A DNA stretch of 64,000 nt, taken from positions 62,001 to 126,000 of the forward strand of contig PYST01000056.1 of NCBI GenBank assembly GCA_003049485.1. The letters run 5' to 3'. Of the stretch, positions 24,033-37,482 are shown piece by piece. Position 1 is the stretch's first letter, and the number at the start of each line of letters is the position of its first letter. The position numbers and the translations under genes are program-made. This DNA is from Ophioceras dolichostomum (lineage: Eukaryota > Ascomycota > Sordariomycetes > Magnaporthales > Ophioceraceae). Under the pieces are notes generated by a model. It was not told where the DNA came from. It saw only the letters and a list, made by a program, of their open reading frames with translations, and ran no database searches.

Positions 24033-26171
24033 TCACTGATGCTGGACGCTCTCGGGAGACAGGCTCGCGGGGTCGACCGTGTCGAACTGCACCAGCTGGT
24101 TCATGTCGAGCTCCGGCTGGCCAGGCTCGCCGGTGGGGCCGGGACCGTAGGGCGCAGGGGAGTGCGGGTGCATGGGCAGGTTGATGGTGTGCTTGGAATA
24201 CATCTCGTTGAGCGACGTCCCGTCGTCTGAGATAGCGGAAGAGTCGGCGCCGTGCATGCCGGACCGATAGATATCGGCGGACGCGCTGCGACCAACACCC
24301 GCGATTATGGACAGGGGCGGGGACTGATCCACAATGGCCGGGTCGCCTCCGCTGGCGAAGGACAGCGGAGACACGGACTGGGGGACCAGGTTCGCCGCAC
24401 CCATCATGGGCGAGAGGAAGGTGCTGCTGTAGGGCGTGTTGTAGCTCGATGCCGGTAGCGGCGTGCTCTCAGGGGCCTGCGTGAGATAGGGGCTGTTGTA
24501 GTCCGAAGGCGAGGGCGCCGTCGTCGCCGACATCGGGTACTGGCGCATGTCCAGACCAAACCCGGCCTGTGTGTCGATGCGAAGCCCGGGACCCGCCGCG
24601 GAGAGAGCGTTGGGCTGCTGGGGCACTGGGGCGAAGATGTTCGGGTTGTGCGGCTGCGCCTGCGTCTCACCAGGATGCTGGATGTAGAACGAGGGCATGG
24701 GAGTCTGCAGCATCGAGAAGTCAACCGCGATGGGCACCGAACGACTACGCTGCCTCTTGTGGCCAGGACCACCGCGCATGCCAGGGTGCGCAGGCCCGAT
24801 ACCCCAAGCCGTCTCTTGGAACATGCCCACGTGAGGCTGAGCAAAGTTGGGCTGCGAGGATGGGCGGTTCGTGGGTGAGACCGGAGCGGACACCGGCATG
24901 CCATGCGACATGGGATCAAAAGTCGGCATGGGCGGGTTGTGGCGGTTCATGAACGAGTCCAGAGACACCAGCTTGGCGAGCTGGCCGCTGAGGACCTTCG
25001 GGTTGCCGCCGAGGTGGTGGACAAGGCAGTGCGAAGCTTGCTGGTCCTCAGTGAAGTCCCCACATTGGTAGAAGCCACCATTCGAGGTGGGGGACTGGTC
25101 CATGAAGAAGTTCGGCGGCCGGTTGAGTTCGATGACGATCCCGCCGACCTTGTTTGGGTCGTCGCTGTTCTCCACACAGATGTTCTTGATGGCCGAGAAG
25201 TGATACTCGATCTTGTACCCTGCCTGCTCGTTGTTGATGTAGTACGTCATGGTGCACTTGTCGGGGGAGTAGAAGACGATCAGGTCCATCGTGTTTTGGC
25301 CGACGCGGGTCCACTTTCCAACGCTCAGCGATCGGCAGGTGAGGTGGTGAATCACTGAGAATAGGTTAGCAGATGCAACTTTGGTTCGAGATGGACCGAA
25401 GGGACAAATCTGAAGAGCGAGGGACTGGCGAAGTGTTCACATACAAACTTTGTTCTGGCCACCCTGCTCACCGCCCATGAGCATGCTCTGGCCGTAGCCG
25501 GGCATCAGCCCGCGTCCAAGGTAGGCGCCCGGGAAGCCTTTGCCAGACTCCATGGCCTGCATTGCCAGGTAGGCACGCATCGACTCGGGAATGTTGTCAA
25601 TGTCTTCACCCGTCTCCAGGCTCTTCTTGGCCATGAGCTTTATCTTGGCGCGTCTAGTGGTGGTAAGGCGTTAGCATGGTCTCGCCCAGGGGAAAAAGAA
25701 AAAAGAAGGGCACAGCCGATGAGCGAGCGGGTTTACGGGGCAACGTTGATGTGGTTCGTACCTGTTCTGGAACCAGATCTGAACAGACCTCTCGGTCATG
25801 TTGATCTCCTCCGCTATCCGCTCCCTGACGGTGGCAGTAGGGGTGGGGTTCTTGTTGAACTCTTGTTCCAGGGTTGTCAGTTGGTCGGTGGTGGCGCGCT
25901 GCCGCTTCTGGTTCTTCTGCTGTTGCGTCAGAGTGCTCTTGCGAGGCGGCCGGCGAGAGGCAGAGTTCTGGTTGTTCGACGCCGGCGTCGACGGCGAGGG
26001 GGTCTGGTTATTATGGCTCGGGCCGGTCGACACCGGGGTCGGGATGGAAGGGCCGCCTGGTGTCACGCCCGTCTCGATCTTGATATTCTCCATCTTGATG
26101 GGCTCCATCTTGATTGGTGCAGGGCCGGCGAGCGTATTAACGCCCATCGGCATGTCTACCTCGGTGGCCAT
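24033..26171 (-). CDS. Homeodomain transcription factor (Pho2/Phx1/Htf1-like)
   Basis: Nuclear DNA-binding regulator of about 646 aa in three exons: 26171-25762, 25653-25445 and 25354-24033, all in phase. The homeodomain spans roughly residues 86-146. Its recognition helix reads RSVQIWFQNR, then RAKIKLMAKK, with the first intron cutting inside the second Arg of QNRR. The flanking conserved block IDNIPESMRAYLAMQAMESGKGF and a downstream region (VFYSPDKCTMTYYI ... GGIVIELNRPPNFFM) match the architecture of filamentous-fungal homeobox regulators of conidiation and phosphate-type Pho2 proteins. The last 300 residues are Pro/Ser/Gly-rich and likely disordered. Residues 20-33 hold three SUMO-type motifs in a row. 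The frame continues upstream of 26171 to a possible acceptor near 26192, so an additional 5' exon cannot be excluded. Confidence 0.9.
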
Positions 26172-29100
26172 TTCGGGCGCGGTGAGGTCAACTGGCAATG
26201 ATCAAGCACAGACGCGACGAGATGCCGGAAGGGTACAAATCTGAGGGGGTTGTATGTCCGTGTGGTCTGAGCTGTTGAGAATCGCGTGCTGAAAACGAGG
26301 GCGGTGTCGAAAATATCCGATAAAGCGAGTGGTGGTGCTCTGTTGGATTCAGTGGCTGATCGGGGTGTGGAAGTCGCGCACAGTCGAGGCTGTTCGTGTA
26401 GAAGAGGCGTTCAAAACGATGAGCGTGCAGATTCGAAGAAATGCTGTCAGAAGAAGGGGCCTGTTTTGTTGAATGAGCGTGGTCCTGTATCCAGGGAAAA
26501 AGTTGTCAAAAGTTGTAGATGCCAACAACAGTTGCTGCCTAGGGGCTGCAGGGGACTGAAATCGTCGGGCAGGGGTTGCTTGATGCCGGTTGACGTGAAT
26601 CTTCTACGCAAAGGAAAAAAAGCTTCAAAATTCAAGCCTAAAGAAGGTAATGGAAACCCCGAAATGAGTGAGGGGATCCGAATGGGCTGAAGATTAAGCT
26701 GGTTTAAGGGAATGACTGCGGTGAGGAAAGAAAAAAGGGAGGGAAAAGTAGGGGTAGGAGGAGAAGATGGTCGAGAGAAGGATGGTGGACGGGGCGATCA
26801 CGGTGGAAGAAGAAGTGGAAAAGAAAAAAAAGAGCGTGGAAGAATTTGGGGGGGGCATCAAGGAGGGAAAAAGGGCAGACCACTAAGAGGGCGGAGCAGC
26901 GGGTGGGCGATAGACACGGGCCAAAAAAAAAAAGCACGAGAAGCACGCACGAAAGCGAGGGCGGCTCCCCTCCCCGATCCCCCCTGCTCGTTCTGTGGTT
27001 GTTAGGTCCACCACCCCCTCCAGCGTCCAGTGGGATGAGCGCTGCGTGCCCAGCCCAGTGAGCAAGAAGTCCCACCGCCTGCCCAACACCGCATGCACCA
27101 CCCCCAAACAGTTCTAACCAGGATCACCTAGTAAGGCGGCGGCCAGGCCAATGATTCTTCTCCGTCCTGTGGTGCCTTCGTTCGGATGAAGGCTCCCACG
27201 AGTAGGTTGGTGTTCTTGCTACCCAGGGCTTCCCTACCCGTTGACCTCCTCCCGTTTCTCTTCTTTCCTTTCAGGTCTGATCACATCCTATCCAAGTTGC
27301 AGTGCATCAACAGTCGAAAGCAGCCATCGACAAGCCCGTCTCGCCGTTCTGACCGTTCCCAACGTCTATACTCTGACGGTGCGGTTTGGTCACTGGTGCC
27401 CGCCCTGCCGCCCAGCAGTTGACTGAAAGCCTTGGAAGCCGCCAAACCGGCCGGTCGTCCGTGTGCGGGACGCCGTGCCAAAAAAGAAAAATGGGGGGAG
27501 GGGACAGTGCAAGGAAGTTGCACAGTGCGGTACCTGAAAGATCAGTTCTGTTAAACTAAACTCGATTGGGTCAACCCCTTTTTCCCCGTGGCCCAGTGGC
27601 CCCGTGGCAGTTGAGACTGACGGAGCTTCTTTTTGTGGACTGGACTGGTGGACTGGAGGGAGGCGGCTCGTTGGCTGGTGCTGCTGAAGCGTACGGCGTC
27701 CGGAGCACTTAGGAATAGGCCCACCAGCTCTCCGGCCAAGGAGGCTTGGGTGTCTCTGGAATGGTCATTATTACGTGCGTTTGTCTTGAGTCTGGGGGTA
27801 AAAAGCCAATGATGCAGCCTTCTCCATCGCAGTTCATCTTGTCCGTCCCCGACTCCCCGCGATTGAAGGGACCCTGGCATAGGAAGTCTTCAATGTTCTT
27901 CTTTCATCGGCTCACTCGCGATATCGCCGGTAAGAAGCACTGTTGAGAGGGGTTGTGCTGGCCAGACCGAGTCAACAAAGTATTGCTGCAGTTGCAAGGA
28001 TCCACGCAAGCAGGATGACAGGACGGAGTATGCGAAAAGGAGAATACGCCCAACGGTTCTGGTCAACTCTTCGTACTAGGTACGCTCCCGATACAGTCTG
28101 ACAGTCTCCCACTACCCCTACGTCCAAGCCGGGTGCACGAAGCGGCAGGCGGTCCGTTATCATCAGATCTCTCCCGTTCGGAAGCACATAAGTCACAGCA
28201 CGGGTACCTCCCAGCGTCGTGCGGAGGTTTGTGACCAAGGCTGTGGAAGAGACATCGCGCCAACACTCCTAACAGGGGCAAAGAGGGGGTTTTGTTTCTC
28301 GACGTTCCTCAGAATTCGGGCAACGACTGACGCCCTGCAACTTGCATCTTGTACACTTGTTCGTTGTGGGAGGCTTGGGAGCCCCTCTTGTTAGTCAGGG
28401 ACCCCTCCGAGGCACGAATCGGCTAAAAGAATGCGAGCCCCTGTCAGGTGCAGCATCACTCGCTCGCACTGGGTTGTCGAAGCCGTGTGACAAACGCGCC
28501 TGACGGAGGATGCCAGCACTATCTTTTGGCGGGCAGGCTTGTCAGATTGTCTCGAACTCTCTTTCGTTTGGAGCGTGAGGATCAGTGGGGATGGAACGAG
28601 CGAGCTGTCTACGACGATAAGGGATAGGCCCGGGGGCTTGACGATGAAAAGGAAGATGATGATCGGAGAGAAAAAGAATATTTACGAAGAGCCCATTCTC
28701 GCGCCGAGACCGCATGGAACAGGCAGTCGAGACTCAAGACGGCAAGGAATGGATACATTATGATACCTCCCTCTCACTCCACCACGTTCGGTCGCAGCAA
28801 AATCGTACGCCTTCAAGAAACGTAAACCAGCTTTTTTTGTTTCCCGCAGGAGGAAGACTGTTCCAACAAGGGCCCCTTGTCTGCTGTCCTGCCCGACCTT
28901 TTATGCCGCTGATGTGAATCCCCTCACGATGCGGGGTTCTGGCGAGAAGAAAAGGGGGCGGCCTCCCCCTTCTGTGGCCCATGACTTCTTCGAAACAGCA
29001 CGAACGCATTGTCCTGGAACAGATTCTTCACTTTCTTGTCGTCTTTTTGGTCTCTTAGTAATACCTCGGGCCAAACCTAGAGGATTGAGCGGCAGCCCAG

Positions 29101-32100
29101 CGGCGGTGAGATAGTATCATGAGGAGCACCAGTCCAGACACGCTACGTAAATAAACGGTGCAGCCATGCGCCACTCTTGGACGTCATGTTGTCTAGCGTG
29201 TCTGATCGCGAGGTCTATTGCAAGAAACCGGCGTTTCTGCTTACATAGTACAGCACCCGGCGCTTTCAAACCCCGAATGCTCAGAAAAGGGGAGTTCATG
29301 GGCCGTTAACCAACAAGAACATCCAGACAAAGAAAAAAAAAATGTGTGCCCCCAAGAAGCTGGCCGCCCACAATCTCACAATCGCAGACACTTCTCACCC
29401 ACGCACACACGAACTTGAAATGCCGTATTGAGCAGGAGAAGATTTGACGGCATGATTGGCTCTTCCCAGTGTTCAGCTGGATGAACAATGAACCACATGT
29501 TGTGCACATGATGGACGGCGTCCTCCACGAGCGACAAGGTCGCGTGTGGAGGGGAGTCGACGGTGTCAAGGAGTCGACGGCGCGTTCTGGAGCCAATCGC
29601 GGATCCCACTTCCACGAATCAGCGACGCCAGAGCTCGAGCCCATGACAGCACCACCACGGGCTCGAGACGGATCTACTCGCCCGGTCACCGAGGCTGAAA
29701 GCAGTCCTCTTTCGCGATCATCAGTTATTCGAGACGGAACTGTCATTCTGAGGTACTGAGTCTAGCTTGCTGGGCGCCGTCTACTTTGCAAACTGGTCCT
29801 ATGTACTGCTATGTGGTGAGTATTTCCAGAATGTGAGGCTTCAGGATGAGCCAGCAAACTCCAGACGCGACAGCGCATTCCCTCCCGTCTCCCACATCCC
29901 ACACCACACCACATCCCGGTCCCTGGCCTGTCTAGGACATCATGCAGCCAATCATTGCTCGCCAGCAAACCACCCACCACTGTCGACCATCATTGTGGTG
30001 GCAAACTCTCCTTTTTATTTTCTCGTCTTCTTCTCTCCTGTTTGCTGTTGGTTGGCGCCGCCCGCCCGCTCGCCCTGTCGTGCACCCGTGCTGCCCACAC
30101 AGCCACAACGACTAGTCTGGCTCGTACCTGCAGAAGCGTCGAGTGCGCCATGCACACAGTTGACACTGTGCTGCAGCGCACCTGCATTGGTGTCTGTACG
30201 TCTGCAAAGTCGCTCACACATGCATGCTCCTCACACTAACGCCCGGATTCTCACATACCGTGACAGGAAAAGAACAAAAAAGAAGTAACGCAGCTTGCCT
30301 TCTGCTTCTTCATGTGCAGACAGTAATCAATACTTTCAGTCAGCCCGGTCGATCTGTTTTCAGCTCATCAATGATGAGATCCATCCCTTCCCTTCCCTCC
30401 TCCCGTACTTTCTGGACACATGCAATTTTCTGACGGAAAACCTATAGTCTTCTTTCCCCTCCCTTCCCTTCCAGACGCAGATCCTCGGATATCGCAAACC
30501 CAACGCTTCGCCAGCTACAGCCGTCCGAAGAACCCCGGGGCTACTCATCCCAGTTTTATTCCCGCCCGTCTATGTAGAATACGCCGTCTTGTCCTCGTGC
30601 CCCTTCGATGGAGTTGCTTACGACCCATGCATTGAGGTAGAAAGAGGCACTTGGCGGCACAAGACCATTACTGACCTGGTACTCAGTACTCACTTACGAC
30701 GAGTCACCAGCACAGCAGGCGCTGCAAAGCTCACGCTCTCACCGACCACTTTAAGTTGCCTGCCTGGCTGGCTCGGTCCCATCTGCATGTGTCCTCAACA
30801 GGAAGCTGGACGAAGGAAGGCCTTCAAGTCTTCGTGCCGCTCAGCCGCGGCCACCGGCCATCCACTATCCGCATTCACCGGGAAGACATTGCGATGAGAA
30901 GAGGCGGCGGGCTCCAGCCCGCCAAGAGACCAAAGGCTACCTGTCCTTGGATTTCTACGTGGGTATCATTTGTGTGAAGCATGCAATGCATCTGGTGACA
31001 CAAAAACTCCAAGCCACTTTGGCCTCCCTACCAGTGAGGATGCCCCGAGGCTCCCTATCCAAGGAAAGATACCCCCGAACGGCCCTCACGTCCAGAAATA
31101 GCATTCCAAGCGATCAGTTCTTGCGTTTTCGCCATGGGCTTTGCATCCAGTTTGCCTGCGCATCAAGCGCTCGAGCCATCGTCCTCTCTTCCCGCCTTCC
31201 TCAATTTTCTCTTACCGGCCAGTGATATCGCCTAATGATGCCATGCCACTGAGACCTCCACAAGCAAAAGGCTGGGAAGCTCTTTCGATGAGACTTCTTG
31301 TTCCCTTTTAACCGTGCCTTCCCCGGATTTGAGAATCTTCCCTGGGAAATTATGGAAATACCCATGCGCCCAAACAAGCAAGTAAGCGGGAACTGTCAGT
31401 TCAGTCGCCTTTGCCTTTCAACCAACCGCTCGCCTGGGAAGAGCGAAAGAAAAGGAAGGGTGTTGGTTCGAGAGGCGACACGCCTCCAGCCAGCCAAGAG
31501 AATCGCTTCTCCAGTTCCTTCCATACCACCGAAAGATGTCGCCTCACGTCTCCAGTGCTTCTGCGATGCGTGATGCCGGACCGGGCACTTTCTTTGCCAC
31601 TGTGCAGTTCGCCGAGGAGAGTGGGGAGAACAAACGGAAGCCGCCGTCGCAAAGTGTTAGGCACTGTGCGTCGCACTTAAGGGATTACCCCTGAAAGCCC
31701 ACCAGAAGACGGATTTCTTTGGGGGGAAGGGACTTTCTTGGCGGACTGGGTCCCACTTTACCCCTGGATCGAAGTGTGGGAGGGTGACAATGGGCGCGAC
31801 AAGGATTGATGACATGGATGGTGCACGTCGAACCAGCCAGCCCGTGCCGCGCTGTACCTTGCAGCCTGCCTGCACCTGCCGTCCTTGGGTGGATGCCCAC
31901 TGGCGACAGGTAGGAGGGTACTGTCGTAGCAAGGTTGAGCAAGCTGGCTGTTCCAAAGAAAAGAGATGTCAGGCGGGCGGTCGCGACGGGCAAACAGGGC
32001 AAGCGAGCCAAGCGATGGGATGAGGATGGGATGAATTGAAGCTTGTCAAGCACAAAGAATCACGGCGGCGTAGACACCAGGAGACCAGGTCACGGCATCC

Positions 32101-34060
32101 TCTTCCTCATCCTTTTTGATCTTTCGTCTGATGTTATTCTTCCGGGCGACGGGACCGCCCCGGCACACTGCAGTAGCGATCTTCCCAATCCTCAATGCGC
32201 TCCCCTGCCCGCTGCCGACTCTTTTGCTCTCCCCCCTCCCCATCTGCATAAAGGGGTATGTAGAAGTTGGACAGGCTGAGGGGAATCCTCAGGGAAACCC
32301 CTCCTTCCTGGGCTGCAGCAAGCGCGTTCTTTTGCACAGAACAGGAACGAAAGCCGTCTTCTGTCCAACAAAACCTCAAACAACGAGTTTAAAAAAAAAA
32401 AGATCCGACAGACGGAGAGACAATACTGTGGTAGGGAAAAGAAACATGAACAGGCGGTGTGTGAACTGATCGGCGCTCGAGGGTGATGCCATGTCCACGA
32501 ATGGGCTGCCCCCAAGCTCCCCCCTCCTCTCTCCTCCTAGTGGAAGTCCCGCTCGCGAATCGCCCATCACACCACACCAAAGACTGGGGGCAGAGGAATG
32601 CCTGTCCTGTTGGTCTATTGCCGTGTCGTTCGTCGTCTTTGGTCGAGACCCGTGAGACACGCACACTTGACTGAATATAGACTCCTTTGCTGACAGAGTA
32701 GCATTGAGGACTGCGATTGGGTAAACCCTCTTGATAGCTGTTCACCTTGTTTGGGTTTGGGGGTTGGATGGGACCAATATTGGCCGATGAAGAGGCGAAC
32801 GACGAGCTGGAGGCTCCTCATGCTCCGCATCTGCTATTCAGATGGACGAGCCTGCATGTACTGAACAACTGCTACGCACAGACGTGCGATCCTTCTTCAC
32901 ATAGGGTCGAGAGAGCAATCCTGCGTCTTCCCTGCCTCAGCTCCCCTCGGCGGCGAAATGACGCACACGCAAGCACACGCCGTCGAGCCAAAAAGACAAC
33001 CCTACCAAGGCATGAATCATCATCGGTCTCGAGCCAATGGCTGATGGCCACGCACACGCTCTGGTGGTGCATGAATGTATGCACACTGCGAACGCGAGGA
33101 GGAGGTGCGTCGCAAGTTCTCTTCAAGAGAGCGCGTATGCAGAGGCAGGTATGTATGTGCCTCCTCCTCCGCTAAGGGAGAAGCCGAACATATCAATACC
33201 TATCATTAGATAAAACAGTCAATAGAGTGAGGTCATCGTGAGGACCAAAACGAAAGAGGAGGCAGGAGAAGAAAGACCAAAGAACAACTAAAATGCAGCG
33301 CTCTAAACAGCCGTCAGCCAACCTCGCCAGCGTTTCAGAAAGACTTCTATTCTCCCTACCAGAAGGAAATAGAAGCTGTCAAGCCTCATAGTCTCCATTC
33401 TTTTGTTGTCAATGCCCCCTTTTTTCTGCGGAAATCCGTCCGTTCTTTTTGGTTTCTCTCTGTGATGCAGTCTGTCGGCTCAGCCTCCTCGATCTCGGCA
33501 GATCCCGAGCAAGCACGCCCGAGCCTACCTGCCCATCGGCTCCGAAAAGGAAGAGCGTCAGACGATAAGAACTTGGAAATCAAGGCACTGCAAAGTCAGG
33601 TCGTCGGCCGTCTCGAGTATCAGGCCACAGACATAGGTATGGCCCAGGCGGTTCCTGCAGACAAGATGCCTGTCACGACGCGAATTCATGCACACGAGGA
33701 CACTTTATGCACGCCCAACGACAAGCATACAAAACCACCATCCATCTCAGGACAAGGGCAACAAGAATAAGGAAAGAAAAAGAGGGCAGAGGAAGATAAA
33801 ACAAAAACGTTCACCTTCTCCTACGATAGGATACGATTGGAAGGTAACAGCAGCCGGATGTGCTGCCGTGATCGGCGCTAGCATTTCGTCTGATCTCATA
33901 ATTTCTGATGAGCCGCATTCCCAACTCGAATTTAGACGGAATTGAGGTGACGATTTATCCCAGCCCAGACATCTCACGGCTCTTGCCGCACAGCCCATTT
34001 TAAAGTGCAGGCACCTCGTATATGCCGCTGATCTGCTCTTTCTTGGGGTCCGCTCACCTC

Positions 34061-34164
34061 TCTTATTAAGAGAGAGAGAAAGAAGAAGAAGAAAAAAAGA
34101 AGAAGAAGAAAAGAAGAAGAAGAAGAAAAGAAGAGAGGAAAAAAGGAAAGAAAGAAAGAAAACC
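34061..34164. repeat. Polypurine GA/GAA tract
   Basis: About 100 nt almost purely of A and G on the plus strand, made of GA, GAA and GGAAA units. Such a homopurine/homopyrimidine block is capable of triplex formation in principle. Confidence 0.85.
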
Positions 34165-34644
34165 TGAAAAATTGTGGAAAGTCACGGCCGTCGCTGGTGA
34201 GGCTCTCCCATTGGCTCTAATTCTCCCGCTCTCCAACAAAACACTCCCGCGACTACTATCAAAGAAGAACAAGGGGGAGCAGAGAAGAGACAAGAGGCCC
34301 CCGACAGCGAACTTTTCAAGGGAAGAATAGATGTATTTTTCGAAGGGGTTTCTTTTTTTTCATATCTTGACGCGTCGTCCTGACTTCGCGCCTTTTCGAA
34401 AAGAGCGCCACGGACCGTGGTGGGATGCCTGATGAGTGAGCAAGACAGAAAGTTCTGAGACATCCAAGACAGGAGCCGACAAAAACTGCTTTGAGGCCTC
34501 AGACATCAGATCCGCGTCCCACCCTCTCGAGACCTGAGAGGGTGGCGCAGCACCAAGAAGAAACCTCCCTACGATCACCATCTCCTCCTCCACAAACTTC
34601 AGGGCACTAGCCGAAGGTAGGAGACTGAGGAGGAGCCACTTTGG

Positions 34645-34788
34645 TACTACTACTACCACTACTACCACTACTACCACTACTACCACTACTACCACTACTA
34701 CCACTACTACCACTACCACTACTACTACCACTACTACCACTACTACCACTACCACCACTACTACCACTACTACCACTACTACCACTAC
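34645..34788. repeat. TAC-TAC-CAC minisatellite, about 144 bp
   Basis: Tandem array of the 9-mer TACTACCAC with a few 6-mer and TAC-only variants. Read in the ORF frames on the minus strand it would encode poly-Val or Ser-Gly-Ser repeats, but it lies in non-coding DNA. Confidence 0.9.
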
Positions 34789-35652
34789 GCTCAGACGGGC
34801 GGGATACTACTCCCTCCCGTCCCGCACTGAAGGAAATTCCCAAACCGGTTGTCCGGCTGGGGTACAGAGGACAGGATGCGGGCGGGCCAGACTCGAAGGC
34901 CCGGCGAGTCGCCAGGTAGCTACGGTAGCTACCGTAATTACTGTACTATGCAAAACTGTAGCCGCGCGCCCTGTGGCTCCCGTGGCTCCCGTTCTCTCCT
35001 TCGCAATCACCAGCGCGACATACCGCACGCATTATGCAGGCTAATGATGATGACGGACATCCCGATCGATTGACGATGGCGACGACGGCCACGCGCATGG
35101 AAGACGCCTGAGGTTGTTCTGGAGAATGGGTGAGAGCATCTCTTAATATAGGGTGAAGCCAAACCAAACGGCCCAGAGATCTGAGAGGGGGAAAGGGCAA
35201 GGGACGCCAGCCGCCCGGTAGTTTTAACCGTGGACGTCGGATTATGCTATTCGCTCGATACGGTATAACCGCCGGCGTAGTGAAGTGGGTTGTGTATATG
35301 TCACCGACACCTCGAGACATCGAGACAGCCCGGGCCGGGGTATGCCTGAAAATGACCTATTCTACGACTAACTCGAAAAAAGTGGAAGCCACGAGAGCCT
35401 CATCGAGGACTGACTGACTGCCGTTCCGGTTTTGCCGCTTGAGCAAAGATGCGTGTGTCCGTGAGTACCTATAATGTGTCTAGAATGCACAAAAGCGCGC
35501 TTCTGAAAATAGCTTCCCGAATCTTGTATTACCACCGAGATTATAGCAGCGAGGGTAGGCGCGTAGCAAACAAACCAGGTCAATGAGGAGAGCCTCCATC
35601 CCATCGCATCTCATCCTGCGTGCAGAGCCGAACTCGTCGTGAAACTGGGCCG

Positions 35653-35680
35653 AACTCTCTCTCTCTCTCTCCCTCCCTCT
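35653..35680. repeat. CT microsatellite
   Basis: About 28 nt of CT and CCCT units, roughly 80 bp downstream of the Irc6-like stop codon (35762). Confidence 0.75.
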
Positions 35681-35761
35681 GCAGAGGGACTGACGAACTG
35701 ATGAACAACCACTAGCAAATCGAATTTCAAATACCTACGCAAAGCCAACTGAGCAAAAACC

Positions 35762-37482
35762 TCAGAGCTCCTTCATGACCTCGTCAACCGCCCTGGCCGC
35801 GAGCCGCCGCCTCTGCTCCTCCGGCAAGCCGGCGCTCAAGTCGCGCACCGCCAGGAGCTTGCGCATCATAGCCTCGACCTTCTCGACATCCTCTTCTCCC
35901 ATCTCCATCTCCATCTCCATCTTCGTCCAGTCCTCTTCCCCCTCTTCCCCTTTGCTACTACTCGAGGGGTGGTGGTCTCCGGTACTGAACTTGGCTGCTG
36001 AATCTCGCGAGGATTCTGGTTTTTGCCCTCCTGCCGCCGCTGCCAGCGGGCTTCGTCGTTCCTCACTAACCTCGTCTTTCTTTTTCTTGTTCTCCACAAG
36101 GAAGACGCTGCCATCCGGGTCCTCGTCCTCCTCTACCCCTACACCACCAGAACTCCAGATGGCGGCTTTCAGCCCTTCGAAGTCCGCCTTGTCGAACCCG
36201 AACCCGAGCGCTTCTGGGTCGAGATCCGTGCTCTTCCTCCTCCTCGCACGCTTGCCGCCTGCTGCAGCTGCAGCTGGTGATGATGATGCCGACGCTTCCG
36301 CGAAGTCGCCAAACTCGTCGTCGTCGTCATCCGAGTCTCGTTCCTGATCACCATCATCTTCATCCTCCATGTCCGGGCCGGTCGAAGGAAGGTTCCAGTC
36401 ATTCGATTCCAGTGCTTCCAGCACGCGAGGGAGGCCCGTTTTCTCTGTTGCCGAGGGTGTTAATGTCCGTCAGTCAGTCAGCCACGGTGGCATCACCGAG
36501 CGCGGCCTCGCTTAGGTGTCTGACGTCCACCCCCTCCTCTATCCCAGGTGGTGATTCCAATAACAATATAAACGCAATGAAGTGGCATTTCAAGGAGGGG
36601 AAACGGGCTACTGCTCACCACCGAACTCATCCCTCTCATTATGATCAACCGCCAGCCCAGGTTTAACATGCACAAACTCCAACCCAACCTCCCCACACCT
36701 CCCATCCCACTCCAGAATCAAATCCCGGTCTCCTTCTTCCCCAGCACCACCACCACCACCACCAGTATGCATCGTAGTCGTAGTCGTCGTCGTCGCAGTC
36801 GTCACATCTCCAACACCAACAGCAAGCCCAACGCCATCCCAGCTCCAATCCCCCAGCCCCTCGCACACCACGCGTCCCACAGCCGCGACCAGCTCCCTAG
36901 CCGTCTTCTCCGCCTGGTGGCGGCCGCCGCCGTCCTCACCCTCAGCAGCAGAGAGAGGAAAAACGACGACGACCCCTCCCAGCACGCCCAGCACCTCGCG
37001 CGCCTCTTCTGACAGGAACGACTCGGCCCAGTCCGACGCCGGCGACGCGACCGTGTCGAGCCACATGGGGACCGACGCCGAGTAGTACGCCGTCTTGATG
37101 GGCAGGACGTGCGTCGTGCCCGCCAGCCCGCTGAGGCCGGAGGAGGAGTCCTCGTCGGTCGCTGCAGAAGATGATGATGGCGTTGGATGCGTCCCTGTAA
37201 GGTCTATATATTTGGTTGGTTGCATCATTGTCAGCGCCGCCAGTTCGCTCGCTCGCTTGCAGGCAGATAGATATCGATGCCGACTGTGAATGACGCCCTC
37301 AGCCCACTCTTTACTTCTCATCCACGGCGTGAAACAGTCTATGACGTGAGTGTGTAGGTAGGAAAGACGAAAGGTCTCAGCGCCGATTGACGCACGCACA
37401 TACCCTTGATGAACCTGCTCAGCATCTCCGTTTCGCTCTCCGATGCCACCACCAGTATGCGCCGGGAATTTGATATCTCCAT
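35762..37482 (-). CDS. Irc6 / p34-type adaptin-binding protein
   Basis: Predicted clathrin-adaptor accessory factor of 448 aa with a small-GTPase-like fold, related to yeast Irc6 and mammalian alpha/gamma-adaptin-binding protein p34, acting in trans-Golgi/endosome coat assembly. Three exons fit: 37482-37404, 37203-36619 and 36444-35762. Exon 1 begins MEISNSRRILVVASE and ends LSRFIK; the join gives LSRFIKDLTGTHPTPSS, the conserved start of the family. The core follows: KTAYYSASVPMWLD, then W-x-ESFLSEEAREVLGVLGG. Splice two restores DEFGEKTGLPRVLEALESNDW, the conserved motif near the C-terminal domain. The tail is acidic, Ser-rich and ends in a helical segment (EKVEAMMRKLLAVRDLSAGL). Both introns (200 and 174 nt) have GTATGT or GTGAGC donors and in-phase acceptors. 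Family assignment rests on these motifs; function is by homology. Confidence 0.82.

Larger units (their letters stand above)
26172..35761. other. 9.6-kb gene-free stretch
   Basis: No ORF here has a recognisable domain or consistent splice signals on either strand. It starts with the 5' region of the homeodomain gene and ends at the stop of the Irc6-like gene. It contains scattered CT and GA tracts, a polypurine block (34061-34164), a TAC/CAC minisatellite (34645-34788), a small palindrome cluster (34916-34942) and a CT microsatellite (35653-35680). A long 5' UTR, distal regulatory DNA or an unannotated non-coding RNA are possible but not shown. Confidence 0.5.

Noticed and set aside
29767..30288. 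173-codon plus ORF in the gene-free region
   Set aside because: His/Pro/Cys-rich random-looking translation with no conserved feature.
34360..34843. ORFs encoding poly-Val or Ser-Gly-Ser across the minisatellite
   Set aside because: Generated by the TAC/CAC repeat in every frame without stops; no gene context.
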